A stretch of 64,000 nt of DNA from Stutzerimonas stutzeri (GCF_002890915.1 NZ_POUT01000010.1:1-64000); one strand, 5' to 3'. Counted from the first letter of the stretch, positions 31,666 to 41,157 are shown. Notes: generated by a model from the letters alone, not told the origin. Numbers and translations: made by a program.

Positions 31666-32019
31666 TCAGCTGGCGGCTGCGATCACCATGATCTCCACGC
31701 GCACGTCCGCCGAGGCGAGCCGCGCCTCGACGGTGGCCCGCGCGGGGGCGCAGCCTGCGGGCAGCCAGGCGCTCCAGATGGCGTTCATCGCGGCGAAGTC
31801 GGCCTCGATGTCCTTCAGCCAGATCTGCGCGCTGAGCAGCCGGGTGCGATCGGAGCCGCTTGCGGCGAGCAGCGCATCGATTTTGTCCAGCACCTGGCGG
31901 GTCTGCCCGCTGGCGTCCTGGGTACGGTCGTCGGGTACCTGGCCGGAAAGGAATACCAGATTGGCGAACGTTACCGCAGCGGACATGCGTTCGTTCGGGG
32001 CGATGCGTTGCAAGGACAT
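31666..32019 (-). CDS. RidA-family enamine/imine deaminase-like protein
   Basis: Protein of 117 aa, the usual RidA (YjgF/YER057c/UK114) size. The conserved region VFLSGQVPDD and the C-terminal CAPARATVEARLASADVRVEIMVIA include the Arg that binds the substrate carboxylate. RidA hydrolyses reactive enamines or imines released by amino-acid oxidation. It lies directly downstream of the dadA-like oxidase, whose products are imines. The start at 32019 has GAGGAG upstream. Confidence 0.88.
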   Translation of the reverse strand: MSLQRIAPNERMSAAVTFANLVFLSGQVPDDRTQDASGQTRQVLDKIDALLAASGSDRTRLLSAQIWLKDIEADFAAMNAIWSAWLPAGCAPARATVEARLASADVRVEIMVIAAAS

Positions 32020-32041
32020 GGTTCTTCTCCTCGTCGGGGGT

Positions 32042-33286
32042 TCAGGAAGCAAGCACCAGGCCATCCAGCGCCACGGCTGGATGCTGGCCATCGATCAGGT
32101 CGCAGAGCAGGTCGGCGCTGCCGCAGGCCAGGGTGAAACCGAGGCTGCCGTGGCCGACGTTGAGCCAGAGATTGCCCATGCCGCAGGCGCCCAGCAGTGG
32201 CGTGCCCTCGGGCGTTGCAGGGCGCAGTCCGGCCCATTGCGTGGCTTGGCGATAATCGCCCGCAGCGGGAAAGGTCTCGCTGGCCAGACGCTGCAGCATG
32301 GCGATGCGCCGGCGGTCGAGGCTGGCATCCCAGCCACCGATGTCGACCATGGCGGCGACCCGCAGCCGATCGCCGAGGCGCGCGTAGACCACCTTGTTGT
32401 CGTAGTCGGTCACGTTGGTTTCGGGGATGCTGGCATGGCTGTGCAGCGGCAGGGTCAGGCTGTAGCCCTTGAGCGGGTAGATCGGCAGCTCGATGCCCAG
32501 CGGTCGCAGCAGCGCCACGCTGGCGGCTCCGGCGGCGATCACCAGATGATCCAGCGGCAACTCCTGCTCGCCGAGGGTCAACGAACGAATCCTGCCGTCT
32601 TCGCGGCGCAGCCGCCTGGCCGCCTGGCCGCAATGCAGGCGAAAGTTCGCCGATCGTTCGAGGCGCTGCAGCAGCCGCTTGCAGAACAGATGGCAGTCGG
32701 CGACTTCGTCGCCGGGGGAGTAGATGCCACCTTGCAGCCTGTCGATCAGCGGCAGCAGGGCGGGCTCGACCAGGCCGCAGCCGCGGGCATCGAGCAGCTG
32801 CTGGTCGGCGCTGGCATCGATCCCGGCCGCGGCCTTGTCCAGGTGCGCCCGGTCGCGGTAGATCACCAGCTTGCCGTTGGCGCGCCAGGCGAAGTCATCC
32901 AGCCCGTCCTGCTCGCGCCAGTCCCGCAGCACCTGCTGGCTGTGCAGCGCCAGGCGCAGCAGGTGCGCGGCGTTGCGGCGGTTGGTCGAGCGGCGACAGG
33001 CGAGCAGGAAACGCAGGCACCAGCGCCACTGGCGCAGGCTCATCGTCGGCCGGAAACGCAGCGGCGCCTCGTCGCCGCGCAGCATCCAGGCCAGGGCCTG
33101 CAGCGGCACGCCGGTATCGGCCAGCGGCGAGACGTAGCGATAGCTCAGTTGGCCGCCATTGGCGAAGCTGGTTTCCAGCGCCACCTGGTCGCGCTGCTCG
33201 ATCAGGTCCACCCGATGGCCCTGGCGGACCAGCGCATAGGCCGTGGTGAGGCCGATCACGCCGGCACCGATTACCGCAACTCGCAT
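32042..33286 (-). CDS. dadA: D-amino acid dehydrogenase / FAD-dependent amino acid oxidase (DadA-like)
   Basis: Flavoprotein of 414 aa. The FAD-binding motif VIGAGVIGLTTAYALVRQGHRVDLIE is at residues 4-29, with ETSFANGGQLSYRYVSPLADTG typical of DadA (about 38-59). The C-terminal FAD/substrate region reads WAGLRPATPEGTPLLGACGMGNLWLNVGHGSLGFTLACGSA. It oxidises an amino acid to the imino acid, which RidA can hydrolyse. CAGGGAG precedes the start at 33286. It is divergent from a LysR-type regulator, the likely controller. Whether it is the main alanine-catabolic DadA is doubtful, because there is no dadX neighbour. Confidence 0.87.
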   Translation of the reverse strand: MRVAVIGAGVIGLTTAYALVRQGHRVDLIEQRDQVALETSFANGGQLSYRYVSPLADTGVPLQALAWMLRGDEAPLRFRPTMSLRQWRWCLRFLLACRRSTNRRNAAHLLRLALHSQQVLRDWREQDGLDDFAWRANGKLVIYRDRAHLDKAAAGIDASADQQLLDARGCGLVEPALLPLIDRLQGGIYSPGDEVADCHLFCKRLLQRLERSANFRLHCGQAARRLRREDGRIRSLTLGEQELPLDHLVIAAGAASVALLRPLGIELPIYPLKGYSLTLPLHSHASIPETNVTDYDNKVVYARLGDRLRVAAMVDIGGWDASLDRRRIAMLQRLASETFPAAGDYRQATQWAGLRPATPEGTPLLGACGMGNLWLNVGHGSLGFTLACGSADLLCDLIDGQHPAVALDGLVLAS

Positions 33287-33402
33287 CGCTTCGCTCCCTG
33301 AAAGGTGATGCCGGAAGCCTAGGGCGAATGCGGCCGGGGCGGCCAATGAAAGGATGGAGGCAAGCCATAACCCGGGGTTATGCTCTGGCGGGTCGAAACC
33401 CC

Positions 33403-33414
33403 AACAGACCCTAG
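33403..33414. repeat. Solitary MITE terminal sequence, AACAGACCCTAG
   Basis: Identical to the right end of the MITE at 30362-30632 and to 24287-24298. It abuts the lysR start codon, so it sits where a ribosome binding site would be. Confidence 0.35.
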
Positions 33415-33416
33415 CC

Positions 33417-34313
33417 ATGCGTCTTCGCCATATCGAACTGTTCCAGGCCATTCTGCAGACCGGCAGCCTGACGGCGGCCGCGCAGTTGCTGCACATCTCG
33501 CAGCCGGCGGCGAGCAAGATCCTCAAGCATGCCGAGCAGCAACTGGGCTTCGCCCTGTTCAGCCGGGTTCGCGGCAAGCTGCAGCCCACCGCCGAGGCGC
33601 GCATCCTGCAACAGGAAACCGAGCGCCTGGCGGCCGACCTGCAGAACCTGCGACGCCTGGCGGACAACCTCGGGCGTGGCGAGGAGCGTGCGTTGCGCCT
33701 GATCTGCACGCCGGCGCTGGCCCAGGCGCTGCTGCCGGAAGCGCTGCGGCGCTGGCGCGGCCGCTTCGCCAACACGCCCTGCCAGATGGCCACCCAGCAC
33801 ACCGCCGAGATCGTCGAGGCGCTGCTGCTGCGCGAAGCGGACCTGGGGCTGACGCTGCAGGCCGTCGAGCATCCGGGCCTGAGCAGCCAGCTGCTGGCGC
33901 AAGGGCAGATGACGGTGATCGCGCCGGCTGGTTGGTGGCCGGCCGACAGGCTGTCGCAACCGCTGCGGCTGCCGGAACTGGCCGGTGCGCCGCTGATCGG
34001 CCTGGATACCCGCGATGCGCTGGGCGGCCTGCTGCGCGGGCATCTGGAGGAGCTCGATCCACCGCCGCGCATCGATACCTGGGTGCAGACCTACCAGCTG
34101 GCGTGTTCCCTGGTCGCCGCCGGGCAGGGGCTGGCACTGGTCGATCCGCTTACGGCGGCGGCGGGCGGGAGCACGGTCGAGCAGCGCCCGCTGGAACCAT
34201 CGATACCGGTGCGGCTGTATGCGCTGACACGTGCCCAGGAGGCGCCGTCGACCGCGCAGCTGGCGTTGCTGGAACAGGTGCGCGAGCAGGCCGGGCAACT
34301 GATGGGCGATTGA
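33417..34313 (+). CDS. LysR-family transcriptional regulator
   Basis: Protein of 298 aa. The N-terminal winged helix-turn-helix reads MRLRHIELFQAILQTGSLTAAAQLLHISQPAASKILKHAEQQLG, followed by the LysR effector domain. It is divergent from dadA-ridA-TAXI and probably regulates them; the ligand is unknown. The start at 33417 is fixed by the HTH. No Shine-Dalgarno is visible: the bases before it are a MITE-end remnant (AACAGACCCTAG), so translation may be weak or leaderless. Confidence 0.9.
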   Translation: MRLRHIELFQAILQTGSLTAAAQLLHISQPAASKILKHAEQQLGFALFSRVRGKLQPTAEARILQQETERLAADLQNLRRLADNLGRGEERALRLICTPALAQALLPEALRRWRGRFANTPCQMATQHTAEIVEALLLREADLGLTLQAVEHPGLSSQLLAQGQMTVIAPAGWWPADRLSQPLRLPELAGAPLIGLDTRDALGGLLRGHLEELDPPPRIDTWVQTYQLACSLVAAGQGLALVDPLTAAAGGSTVEQRPLEPSIPVRLYALTRAQEAPSTAQLALLEQVREQAGQLMGD

Positions 34314-34382
34314 TGCTCCTGCTGCCGCTTCCGGCGAGGCTGCGTTACCATCGCGGGCCGTTTCTTCAACCAGCCGGTCGCC

Positions 34383-35486
34383 ATGGAACATCCATCCCCC
34401 TTCGCCCTGTACGAGCAAGCCGTCGACCGTGAGGGCTTCGTCAGCGATGCCGCCCAGCTGCGCGCGGTGGAGCTGCTGCAGCATTGCCACGACGCGCTGC
34501 GGCAGGAGGCGGTACCGGCCGGCATCTACCTGTGGGGGCCGGTGGGACGCGGCAAGACCTGGTTGATGGATATGTTCCATGCGAGCGTGCCGGTTCCCGC
34601 GCGCCGACAACACTTCCATCACTTCATGCGCTGGGTGCACATGCGCCTGTTCCAGCTCAGCGGCACCGCCGACCCGTTGCAGGCGCTGGCCCGGGAGCTT
34701 GGCGAGGAGATCCGCGTGCTGTGCTTCGACGAGCTGTTCGTCGGCGATATCGGCGATGCGATCATCCTCGGCCGCCTGTTCCGGGTGATGTTCGAGCAGG
34801 GCGTGGTGATCGTCGCCACCTCCAACCAGCCGCCGGAGCAGCTGTATGCCGATGGCTTCAATCGCGAGCGCTTCCTGCCGGCCATCGAGGCCATCGAGCA
34901 GCACATGCAGGTGGTCAACGTGGACGGCGGCGCGGATCATCGCCTGCGCCCCGGTGCCGTGCTGCAGCGCTACTGGGTGCGTGCCCCCGGCAGCCCCAGC
35001 GTTCTGCCGGAGCTGTTCGAGGCATTGGCCGAAGGCGCCGCCAGCGACGAACCGGCAACGCTCGGCCGACGTCCCTTGCCGGTGCTGCGCCGCAGCGAGT
35101 CGGTGCTCTGGTGTCGCTTCGCCGACCTGTGCGAGCAACCCTTCAGCGCGCTGGATTTCATCGAGTTGTGCGACCGCTTCCGAGCGATCCTGATCGACGA
35201 CGTGCCGAAACTGGGCAGCGCGCAAAAGGACGGCCGCATCGCCCGTGGCACCGAGGATGCCGCCGCGCGGGTGGCGGCGGGGGACCGCGAGCTGCCCCGG
35301 CTCGCCGCCCGCGACGACGGTGTGCGGCGCTTCATCGCGCTGGTGGACGAGTGCTACGACCGCCGTGTTCCGCTGTACATCGAGGCGCAGGTGGCGCTGG
35401 ACGAGCTCTACACCGAGGGCTATCTGTCGTTTCCGTTCCGCCGTACCCTGAGCCGCCTGCGCGAGATGCAGTTGCAGCGCTTCTGA
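34383..35486 (+). CDS. zapE: AFG1-family ATPase, ZapE-like cell-division protein
   Basis: P-loop ATPase of 367 aa. Walker A is GPVGRGKTW (about residues 52-60), Walker B LCFDELFVGDIGDAIIL (about 114-130), sensor-1 region VIVATSNQPPEQLY (about 140-153), and the C-terminal part contains CDRFRAILIDDVPKL. ZapE is reported to act on the Z-ring under stress and AFG1 on membrane protein turnover. It stands alone with the lysR upstream and ppiC converging downstream. Confidence 0.85.
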   Translation: MEHPSPFALYEQAVDREGFVSDAAQLRAVELLQHCHDALRQEAVPAGIYLWGPVGRGKTWLMDMFHASVPVPARRQHFHHFMRWVHMRLFQLSGTADPLQALARELGEEIRVLCFDELFVGDIGDAIILGRLFRVMFEQGVVIVATSNQPPEQLYADGFNRERFLPAIEAIEQHMQVVNVDGGADHRLRPGAVLQRYWVRAPGSPSVLPELFEALAEGAASDEPATLGRRPLPVLRRSESVLWCRFADLCEQPFSALDFIELCDRFRAILIDDVPKLGSAQKDGRIARGTEDAAARVAAGDRELPRLAARDDGVRRFIALVDECYDRRVPLYIEAQVALDELYTEGYLSFPFRRTLSRLREMQLQRF

Positions 35487-35489
35487 GCG

Positions 35490-35768
35490 TCAGTCGCGGT
35501 AGAACACCTGCACCAGGTGGTAGCCGAACTGGCTCTTCACCGGGCCGTGGATCTCCCGCAGCGGCTTCTTGAAGATCACCTGGTCGATGCTGCGCACCAT
35601 CTGCCCCGGGCGAACCTCGCCGAGATCGCCGCCTTTCTTGCCGGATGGGCAGGTGGAGTACTTGCGCGCCAGCACGTCGAACGCCTCGCCGTTGGCCAGG
35701 CGTTTCTTCAGCTGCGCGGCTTCGGCTTCGGTCTTGACCAGGATGTGGCGGGCCATGGCTTTGGGCAT
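35490..35768 (-). CDS. ppiC: Parvulin-type peptidyl-prolyl cis-trans isomerase
   Basis: Protein of 92 aa, the size of the stand-alone cytoplasmic parvulin PpiC. Conserved blocks are ARHILVKTEAEA, FDVLARKYSTCPSGKKGGDLGEVRPGQMV and FGYHLVQV. It catalyses prolyl isomerisation. GAGGAG lies 6 nt before the start at 35768; an internal ATG at 35756 is less well placed. It converges with zapE, with stop codons nearly adjacent. Confidence 0.93.
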   Translation of the reverse strand: MPKAMARHILVKTEAEAAQLKKRLANGEAFDVLARKYSTCPSGKKGGDLGEVRPGQMVRSIDQVIFKKPLREIHGPVKSQFGYHLVQVFYRD

Positions 35769-35822
35769 CGGGTACTCCTCGGGGAACAGAGGCGGCGATT
35801 GTAGGGTAATGGCGGCTGAGTT

Positions 35823-36740
35823 CTAGTCGGTCTTGTCCTGCTGCGCGGTGACCTGCTGGGCGATCTCGATCATCTGTTCGCGCATCCAGCGGTTCGCCGG
35901 GTCCTGGTCGGTGCTTTCGTGCCAGTAGATGTGGGTTTCCAGCGGCGCGACGTCCACCGGCAGGTCGACCTGGTGCAGGTTGTGGCGGCGGGCGAAGCGT
36001 TCGGGAACGGTGACCACCATGTCAGTCTGCTCGATCACCTGGGTCGCCATCAGGTAGTGCTGCGAGCGCAGGGCGATCTTGCGCTGCAGGCCCATTTTGC
36101 CCAAGGCGAGGTCCACCAGGCCGAGGCCGCTGCGGCGGCTGGAAATATGAATGTGCGACAGCCCCAGGTACTGCTCCAGGCTCAGCTTGTCCTTGGCCAG
36201 CGGATGGCCACGGCGCATGGCGCAGATGTAGCGGTCTTCCAGCAGCTTGGCGTGGCGCACCTGCGGGTCGGTGTTGAGCGGGACGTCCATGGCGAAGTCC
36301 AGGCGGCCGGCGGCCAGTTCCTTGGTGGTCTCGCGGCGCTTGGCCAGCATGCTCTCGATCTTCACGTTCGGCGCCAGGCGGCGCAGGCGCTGGAACAGCG
36401 GCGGCAGCATCACCGCCTCGGTGAGGTCGGTCATGCTGATACGAAACACCTTGTTCGCCTGCGCCGGATTGAACGTCCGGCTTTCCTGCACGGACACGCG
36501 CAGCAGCTGCAGGGCGTTGCGCACCGGGCCGATGATGTTCTGCGCCATGGGCGTCGGCACCATGCCCTGCGCGGTGCGCACGAACAGCGGGTCGTTGAAG
36601 GTCTCGCGCAGGCGGGCCAGGGCATTGGACACGGCGGGTTGGGTGATGCCGACGATCTGCCCGGCGCGGGTCAGGTTGGCTTCGGTATAGATGGCATCGA
36701 AGACGATGAACAGATTCAGGTCGACCTTGTTCAGGTTCAT
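35823..36740 (-). CDS. LysR-family transcriptional regulator, divergent from acyl-CoA dehydrogenase
   Basis: Protein of 305 aa. The HTH region is MNLNKVDLNLFIVFDAIYTEANLTRAGQIVGITQPAVSNALARLRETF, followed by a NodD/LeuO-like effector domain (IYWHESTDQDPANRWMREQ near the C-terminus). The start at 36740 is preferred (GGAGAG upstream); an in-frame ATG at 36758 exists. It shares a 140-bp divergent promoter region with the acyl-CoA dehydrogenase gene, which it probably regulates. Confidence 0.9.
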   Translation of the reverse strand: MNLNKVDLNLFIVFDAIYTEANLTRAGQIVGITQPAVSNALARLRETFNDPLFVRTAQGMVPTPMAQNIIGPVRNALQLLRVSVQESRTFNPAQANKVFRISMTDLTEAVMLPPLFQRLRRLAPNVKIESMLAKRRETTKELAAGRLDFAMDVPLNTDPQVRHAKLLEDRYICAMRRGHPLAKDKLSLEQYLGLSHIHISSRRSGLGLVDLALGKMGLQRKIALRSQHYLMATQVIEQTDMVVTVPERFARRHNLHQVDLPVDVAPLETHIYWHESTDQDPANRWMREQMIEIAQQVTAQQDKTD

Positions 36741-36881
36741 TGTTGTGCTCTCCGGCATGTAACGGATGCGCCGATCATATATCGGTTATGAATGTTTATA
36801 CACGAGGAAAATAGCTTAGATAAATCGAAAGCCGTCCTCTAGCATCCTTGCTTACATACACACCCGCAGAAGGTCGTCGCC

Positions 36882-38108
36882 ATGAATTTCGCCTACTCCC
36901 CCAAGGTTCAAGAGCTGAGAGCGCGCGTGCAGGCGTTCATGGACGCTCATGTCTATCCGGCCGAAAAGGTCTTCTACCAGCAGGTCGCCGAAGGCGATCG
37001 CTGGCAGCCGACCGCGATCGTCGAAGAGCTCAAGGCCAGGGCCAAGGCAGAGGGGCTGTGGAACCTGTTCCTGCCGGAATCGGAACTGGGCGCCGGCCTG
37101 AGCAATACCGAATATGCGCCGCTGGCGGAGATCATGGGCAGCTCCGGCCTCGGCCCGGAAGCCTTCAACTGCTCCGCGCCGGATACCGGCAACATGGAGG
37201 TGCTGGTGCGCTACGGCAGCGAGGCGCAGAAGCGCCAGTGGCTGGAGCCGCTGCTGCGCGGGGAGATCCGTTCCGCCTTCGGCATGACCGAGCCGGCGGT
37301 GGCGTCCTCCGACGCCACCAACATGCAGGCGCGCGCCGTGCGCGAAGGGGACGAGTGGGTGATCAACGGTCGCAAGTGGTGGACGTCGGGCGCCTGCGAT
37401 CCACGCTGCAAGGTGATGATCTTCATGGGTCTGACCAATCCGGATGCGCCGCGCCACCAGCAGCACTCGATGATCCTGGTGCCGATGGACGCGCCGGGGC
37501 TGAAGGTGTTGCGCCCGCTGCCGGTGTTCGGCTACGACGACGCGCCGCATGGCCATGCCGAAGTGCTGCTGGAAAACGTCCGCGTCCCCTACGAGAACGT
37601 CATCCTCGGCGAAGGCCGCGGCTTCGAGATCGCCCAGGGGCGTCTCGGCCCGGGCCGTATCCACCACTGCATGCGTTCCATCGGCGTCGCCGAGCGGGCG
37701 CTGAAGCTGCTGTGCGAACGCGCCGTCAGCCGTACCGCGTTCGGCAAGCCGCTGGCGCGGCTGGGCGGCAACCTCGACCATATCGCCCAGTCGCGCATCG
37801 AGATCAACATGGCGCGCCTGCTGACGCTCAATGCCGCCTACATGATGGACACCGTGGGCAACAAGATCGCCGCCAGCGAAATCGCGCAGATCAAGGTGGT
37901 GGCGCCGAACGTCGCGCTCAAGGTGATCGACCGCGCCATCCAGATCCATGGCGGCGCCGGGGTGTCCGAGGACTTCCCGCTGGCGCATTGGTACGCCATG
38001 CAGCGGACCCTGCGCCTGGCCGATGGTCCGGATGAGGTACACCTGGCTTCCATCGGCAAGCACGAGCTGGGCAAGTACGTGCCGCGGGACATGCTGCGCG
38101 GGCATTGA
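36882..38108 (+). CDS. Acyl-CoA dehydrogenase (FAD-dependent, ACAD10/11-like)
   Basis: Soluble flavoprotein of 408 aa. The N-terminal helical domain is followed by the FAD-binding middle domain ([19 protein letters not shown], then [18 protein letters not shown]) and the C-terminal domain with [13 protein letters not shown] and [20 protein letters not shown]. It introduces the trans-2 double bond in an acyl-CoA. Length and the DHVYPAE-like N-terminus point to the ACAD10/11-like group rather than FadE. AAGG lies upstream. Chain-length specificity is not apparent. Confidence 0.9.
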   Translation: MNFAYSPKVQELRARVQAFMDAHVYPAEKVFYQQVAEGDRWQPTAIVEELKARAKAEGLWNLFLPESELGAGLSNTEYAPLAEIMGSSGLGPEAFNCSAPDTGNMEVLVRYGSEAQKRQWLEPLLRGEIRSAFGMTEPAVASSDATNMQARAVREGDEWVINGRKWWTSGACDPRCKVMIFMGLTNPDAPRHQQHSMILVPMDAPGLKVLRPLPVFGYDDAPHGHAEVLLENVRVPYENVILGEGRGFEIAQGRLGPGRIHHCMRSIGVAERALKLLCERAVSRTAFGKPLARLGGNLDHIAQSRIEINMARLLTLNAAYMMDTVGNKIAASEIAQIKVVAPNVALKVIDRAIQIHGGAGVSEDFPLAHWYAMQRTLRLADGPDEVHLASIGKHELGKYVPRDMLRGH

Positions 38109-38136
38109 TGAGCCAGAAGCCAGAAGCTTGAAGCCA

Positions 38137-38572
38137 AAAAGCATCGCCCCGAGGTCGGGCCTCCCACGAAGGCAGCCGGTGTACACCGAACCGGTGGGAG
38201 GCGCGCCCTCGCGGCGACTGCAGGCCGCAGGACTGCCCGGGGCTCAAAAGCATCGCCCCGAGGTCGGGCCTCCCACGAAGGCAGCCGGTGCACACCGAAC
38301 CGGAGGGAGGCGCGCCCTCGCGGCGATTGCAGGCCGCAGGACTGCCCGAGGCTCAAAAGCATCGCCCCGAGGTCGGGGCTCCCACAAGAACAGCAAGCCC
38401 ACGCCGAACCGGTGGGAGGCGCGCCCTCGCGGCGACTGCAGGCCGCAGGACTGCCCGAGGCTCAAAATCATCGCCTCGAGGTCGGGCCTCCCACGAAGGC
38501 AGCCGGTGCACACCGAACCGGTGGGAGGCGCGCCCTCGCGGCGATTGCAGGCCGCAAGGCCTGCCCGGAGCA
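38137..38572. repeat. Tandem array of four 109-bp repeats (REP-like palindromes)
   Basis: Units begin at 38137, 38246, 38355 and 38464 (AAAAGCATCGCC or a close variant), an exact 109-bp period with a few substitutions. Each contains GGTCGGGCCTCCCAC and GTGGGAGGCGCGCCC, which can pair into a long hairpin, and then GCAGGCCGCAGGACTGCCC. The array fills the gap between the convergent acyl-CoA dehydrogenase and PstS-OmpA genes. Confidence 0.85.
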
Positions 38573-38578
38573 GGGGGC

Positions 38579-39955
38579 TCAGTAAACCCAGATCTCGACG
38601 CGCCGGTTCTTCACCCGGCCGCTGCCCTGATCATTCGAAGCGACTGGAAGTTCTGATCCCATTCCATTGATTTCTCTAAAGAAAGCGCCGCGCTTGCTCA
38701 GCTCGCGGCGCACCGTCATGGCGCGCAGTTTGGACAGCAGGGCGGCACGCGTGGGGTCGCTCTTGGTGTCGCCGAAGCCGATCAAGGCCGCACTGCCGAC
38801 GAGCTTGCCGTGGGCGCGCAGGTAATCCGCCACCCGGTCGAGATCGCGCTGGGCCTTGTTGTCCAGTTGCGCGGTGCCTTCCTCGAAACGGAAGTTGACC
38901 GTCAACCGCTGGGCCTCGCTGGCCAGACGCTGGTAGAACGCGGGCATGTCCGCCTGGGGCGCCTGCCTGACCACGTCGACGTGCTGCGCCACGTAGCCGG
39001 ACTGCTCGACGATCTGCTGGCCGGTGCTGCTGTGGATGAACTCGATGTAGGCCTGGGTCCATGGGGTCTGGCCGCTCGGGCGCGCATAGAGGAACAGGCG
39101 ACGGGACAACGGGTAGTCCTCGGTGGCGACCAGCGCGTTGAGCGGCAGCATCGGCTGCGACTTGCCATCGGCGATGGCCAGTGCCTTGGCCTTGCCCAGC
39201 GAGGCCAGCCCGGTGAAACCGATGGCGCCGCGATTCAGCGTCACCGCGCGCGACAGTGCGTCGTTGGATTCGTAGCGCCTGGCGCTATCGGAGAGGGTCT
39301 TGCCCTGGCGCGCCAGGACCAGCTCGTTGAACGTGTCCCAGGTGCCCGAGCGATTGTCGCGGGCATGCAGCTGGACCGCCAGGTCCGGCCCGCCCAGCTC
39401 GCGCCAGTTGCGAATCTCGCCGGCGAACAGCTCGGCCAGTTGGCCGGTGGTCAGCGATTGCACGGGGTTGTCCGGGTGGACCACGATGGCCAGGCCATCG
39501 ATGGCGATCACCTGTTCCGCCTGGGCGCTGCGCATGTCGCCCAGTGCCACCAGCTCGGCGCGCTCGGCGGCCTTGATCGGGCGGGAAGCGGCGGCCAGGT
39601 CGCCATAGCCGTCCTTCAATCCGGCAAAACCGGTGCCGGTGCCGTGCGCGGCCACCGTGGCGTAGACGGGGCGGCCTTCCGGGGTACGGGCGCTGATGCG
39701 CTGCTCGTTTTCCACCTCGGTGGGCTGGGTGCGTACCTCCTGCAGGCCCTGGGCCTCGAACAGCCCGGCGATGAGCATCGGCGCGAGCTTGGCCCCCACG
39801 GTATTGGAGCCGTGAATGCGCAGCACCGGCGTGTCGTCGGCAGGTAGCGGGAGTGCGGCGAGGACCTGCGCGGGGATGCTGCAACCAGCCAAGCCGAGCA
39901 ACAGCAGCCTCAGAACCCGGGCCCGGAACCTCTCTACGGTGATACGTGGCGACAT
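38579..39955 (-). CDS. PstS-like phosphate-binding domain fused to OmpA-type peptidoglycan-binding domain (lipoprotein)
   Basis: Protein of 458 aa. The signal ends in a lipobox-like LAGC at residues 22-25, so it may be a lipoprotein; signal peptidase I cleavage after VLA is the alternative. Residues about 40-330 are a PstS-type binding fold (LRIHGSNTVGAKLAP; RDNRSGTWDTFNELVL). Residues about 350-458 are an OmpA-like domain (VNFRFEEGTAQLDNKAQRDLDRVADYL; GFGDTKSD; RVKNRRVEIWVY) that binds peptidoglycan. It would hold a phosphate-binding module at the cell wall. No pst permease genes are near. It converges with the acd gene across a repeat array. Confidence 0.85.
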   Translation of the reverse strand: MSPRITVERFRARVLRLLLLGLAGCSIPAQVLAALPLPADDTPVLRIHGSNTVGAKLAPMLIAGLFEAQGLQEVRTQPTEVENEQRISARTPEGRPVYATVAAHGTGTGFAGLKDGYGDLAAASRPIKAAERAELVALGDMRSAQAEQVIAIDGLAIVVHPDNPVQSLTTGQLAELFAGEIRNWRELGGPDLAVQLHARDNRSGTWDTFNELVLARQGKTLSDSARRYESNDALSRAVTLNRGAIGFTGLASLGKAKALAIADGKSQPMLPLNALVATEDYPLSRRLFLYARPSGQTPWTQAYIEFIHSSTGQQIVEQSGYVAQHVDVVRQAPQADMPAFYQRLASEAQRLTVNFRFEEGTAQLDNKAQRDLDRVADYLRAHGKLVGSAALIGFGDTKSDPTRAALLSKLRAMTVRRELSKRGAFFREINGMGSELPVASNDQGSGRVKNRRVEIWVY

Positions 39956-40077
39956 CTCGCGACCTCCCTGTATGAAGGTCGCGAGATTAAGACGATTCGG
40001 TTACCGAAATATGACGGCGCGCCGTGCCCGTTGGTTATCGCGCCAGAATGCAAACTGGCGCAAGTTCGGCACGGGGA

Positions 40078-40890
40078 TCAGGCCAGTTCGATCCACACCG
40101 GGCAATGATCGGACGGCTTCTCCATCGCACGGATATCGTAGTCGACGCCGCAATCGGTGACCCGTTCGTGCAGCGCCGCGGTGGTCAGGATGTAGTCGAT
40201 GCGCAGGCCCCGGCGCGGCTCGTCCTCGAAGCCGCGGCTGCGGTAGTCGAACCAGCTGAAGCGGTCGACGACTTCCGGATTGAGGGTGCGAAAGCTGTCC
40301 TGCAGGCCCCAGCCCTTGAGCCTGCCGAGCCATTCGCGCTCTTCCGGCAGGAAGCTGCATTTGCCGGTGCGCAGCCAGCGCTTGGCGTTCGCCTCGCCGA
40401 TGCCGATGTCGCAATCTTCCGGCGAGATGTTGAAATCGCCCATCACCGCCAGCGCCAGGTCCGGGCTGAACTGCTGTTCGAGCAGTGCCTGCAGGTCGGC
40501 GTAGAAACGGGTCTTGGCGGGGAACTTGACCGGGTGGGCGCGGCTTTCGCCTTGCGGGAAATAGCCGTTCATGACCGTCACCGGCTGGCCGTTGGCATCG
40601 GCGAAACGGCCCCAGATGAAACGCTTCTGCGACTCCTCGCCGTCGCCGGGGAAGCCCTTGTGGATTTCCAGCGGTGCCTGGCGCGAAAGCAGGGCGACGC
40701 CGTAGTGCCCCTTCTGGCCGTGGTAATGCACGTGGTAGCCGAGCGCCTCGATTTCCGCCCGGGGGAACTGCTCGTCGGCTACCTTGGTTTCCTGCAGGCC
40801 GATGATGTCCGGCTGGTGTTTTTCTATCAGCGCAGAAAGCTGATGAGGTCTTGCGCGTAACCCATTGATGTTGAAGGAAACGATTTTCAT
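40078..40890 (-). CDS. xthA: Exodeoxyribonuclease III
   Basis: Protein of 270 aa, normal for XthA. It acts in base-excision repair as an AP endonuclease and 3'-5' exonuclease. Motifs of the EEP superfamily are present: FNINGLRAR (6-14), LQETK with the metal-binding Glu, GDFNI (about 150), LRIDYIL (about 226-232) and the terminal [10 protein letters not shown] with the catalytic Asp-His. GGAT precedes the start at 40890. Confidence 0.95.
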   Translation of the reverse strand: MKIVSFNINGLRARPHQLSALIEKHQPDIIGLQETKVADEQFPRAEIEALGYHVHYHGQKGHYGVALLSRQAPLEIHKGFPGDGEESQKRFIWGRFADANGQPVTVMNGYFPQGESRAHPVKFPAKTRFYADLQALLEQQFSPDLALAVMGDFNISPEDCDIGIGEANAKRWLRTGKCSFLPEEREWLGRLKGWGLQDSFRTLNPEVVDRFSWFDYRSRGFEDEPRRGLRIDYILTTAALHERVTDCGVDYDIRAMEKPSDHCPVWIELA

Positions 40891-41157
40891 AAGATATCCA
40901 TGCGTGTTGCCTGGGGGCGACGCTCGCAGGTGACGGTCCACCCGGGGCGTCAACCACTGCGCCGGCCTGCGGCGCCGGGAGTGGACGAAAGCCGTGATTC
41001 TAGTGACTCGCCGCCGTGCATACCAAGCGCGTTTCCGTAGCATGCTGGCTGCCGCCTGCTGCAGGGCCGCCATGCGGATGGAGAGGGCGCTCGTGGCGGG
41101 CTGGGCGGCCGGCTGCTAAGTTGCAATCATCCTTGCAAAAAACAGCCGAGAGTCGCC

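Noticed and set aside
38137-38572. CRISPR array
   Set aside because: The whole 109-bp unit repeats, including what would be the spacers, and no cas genes are present.
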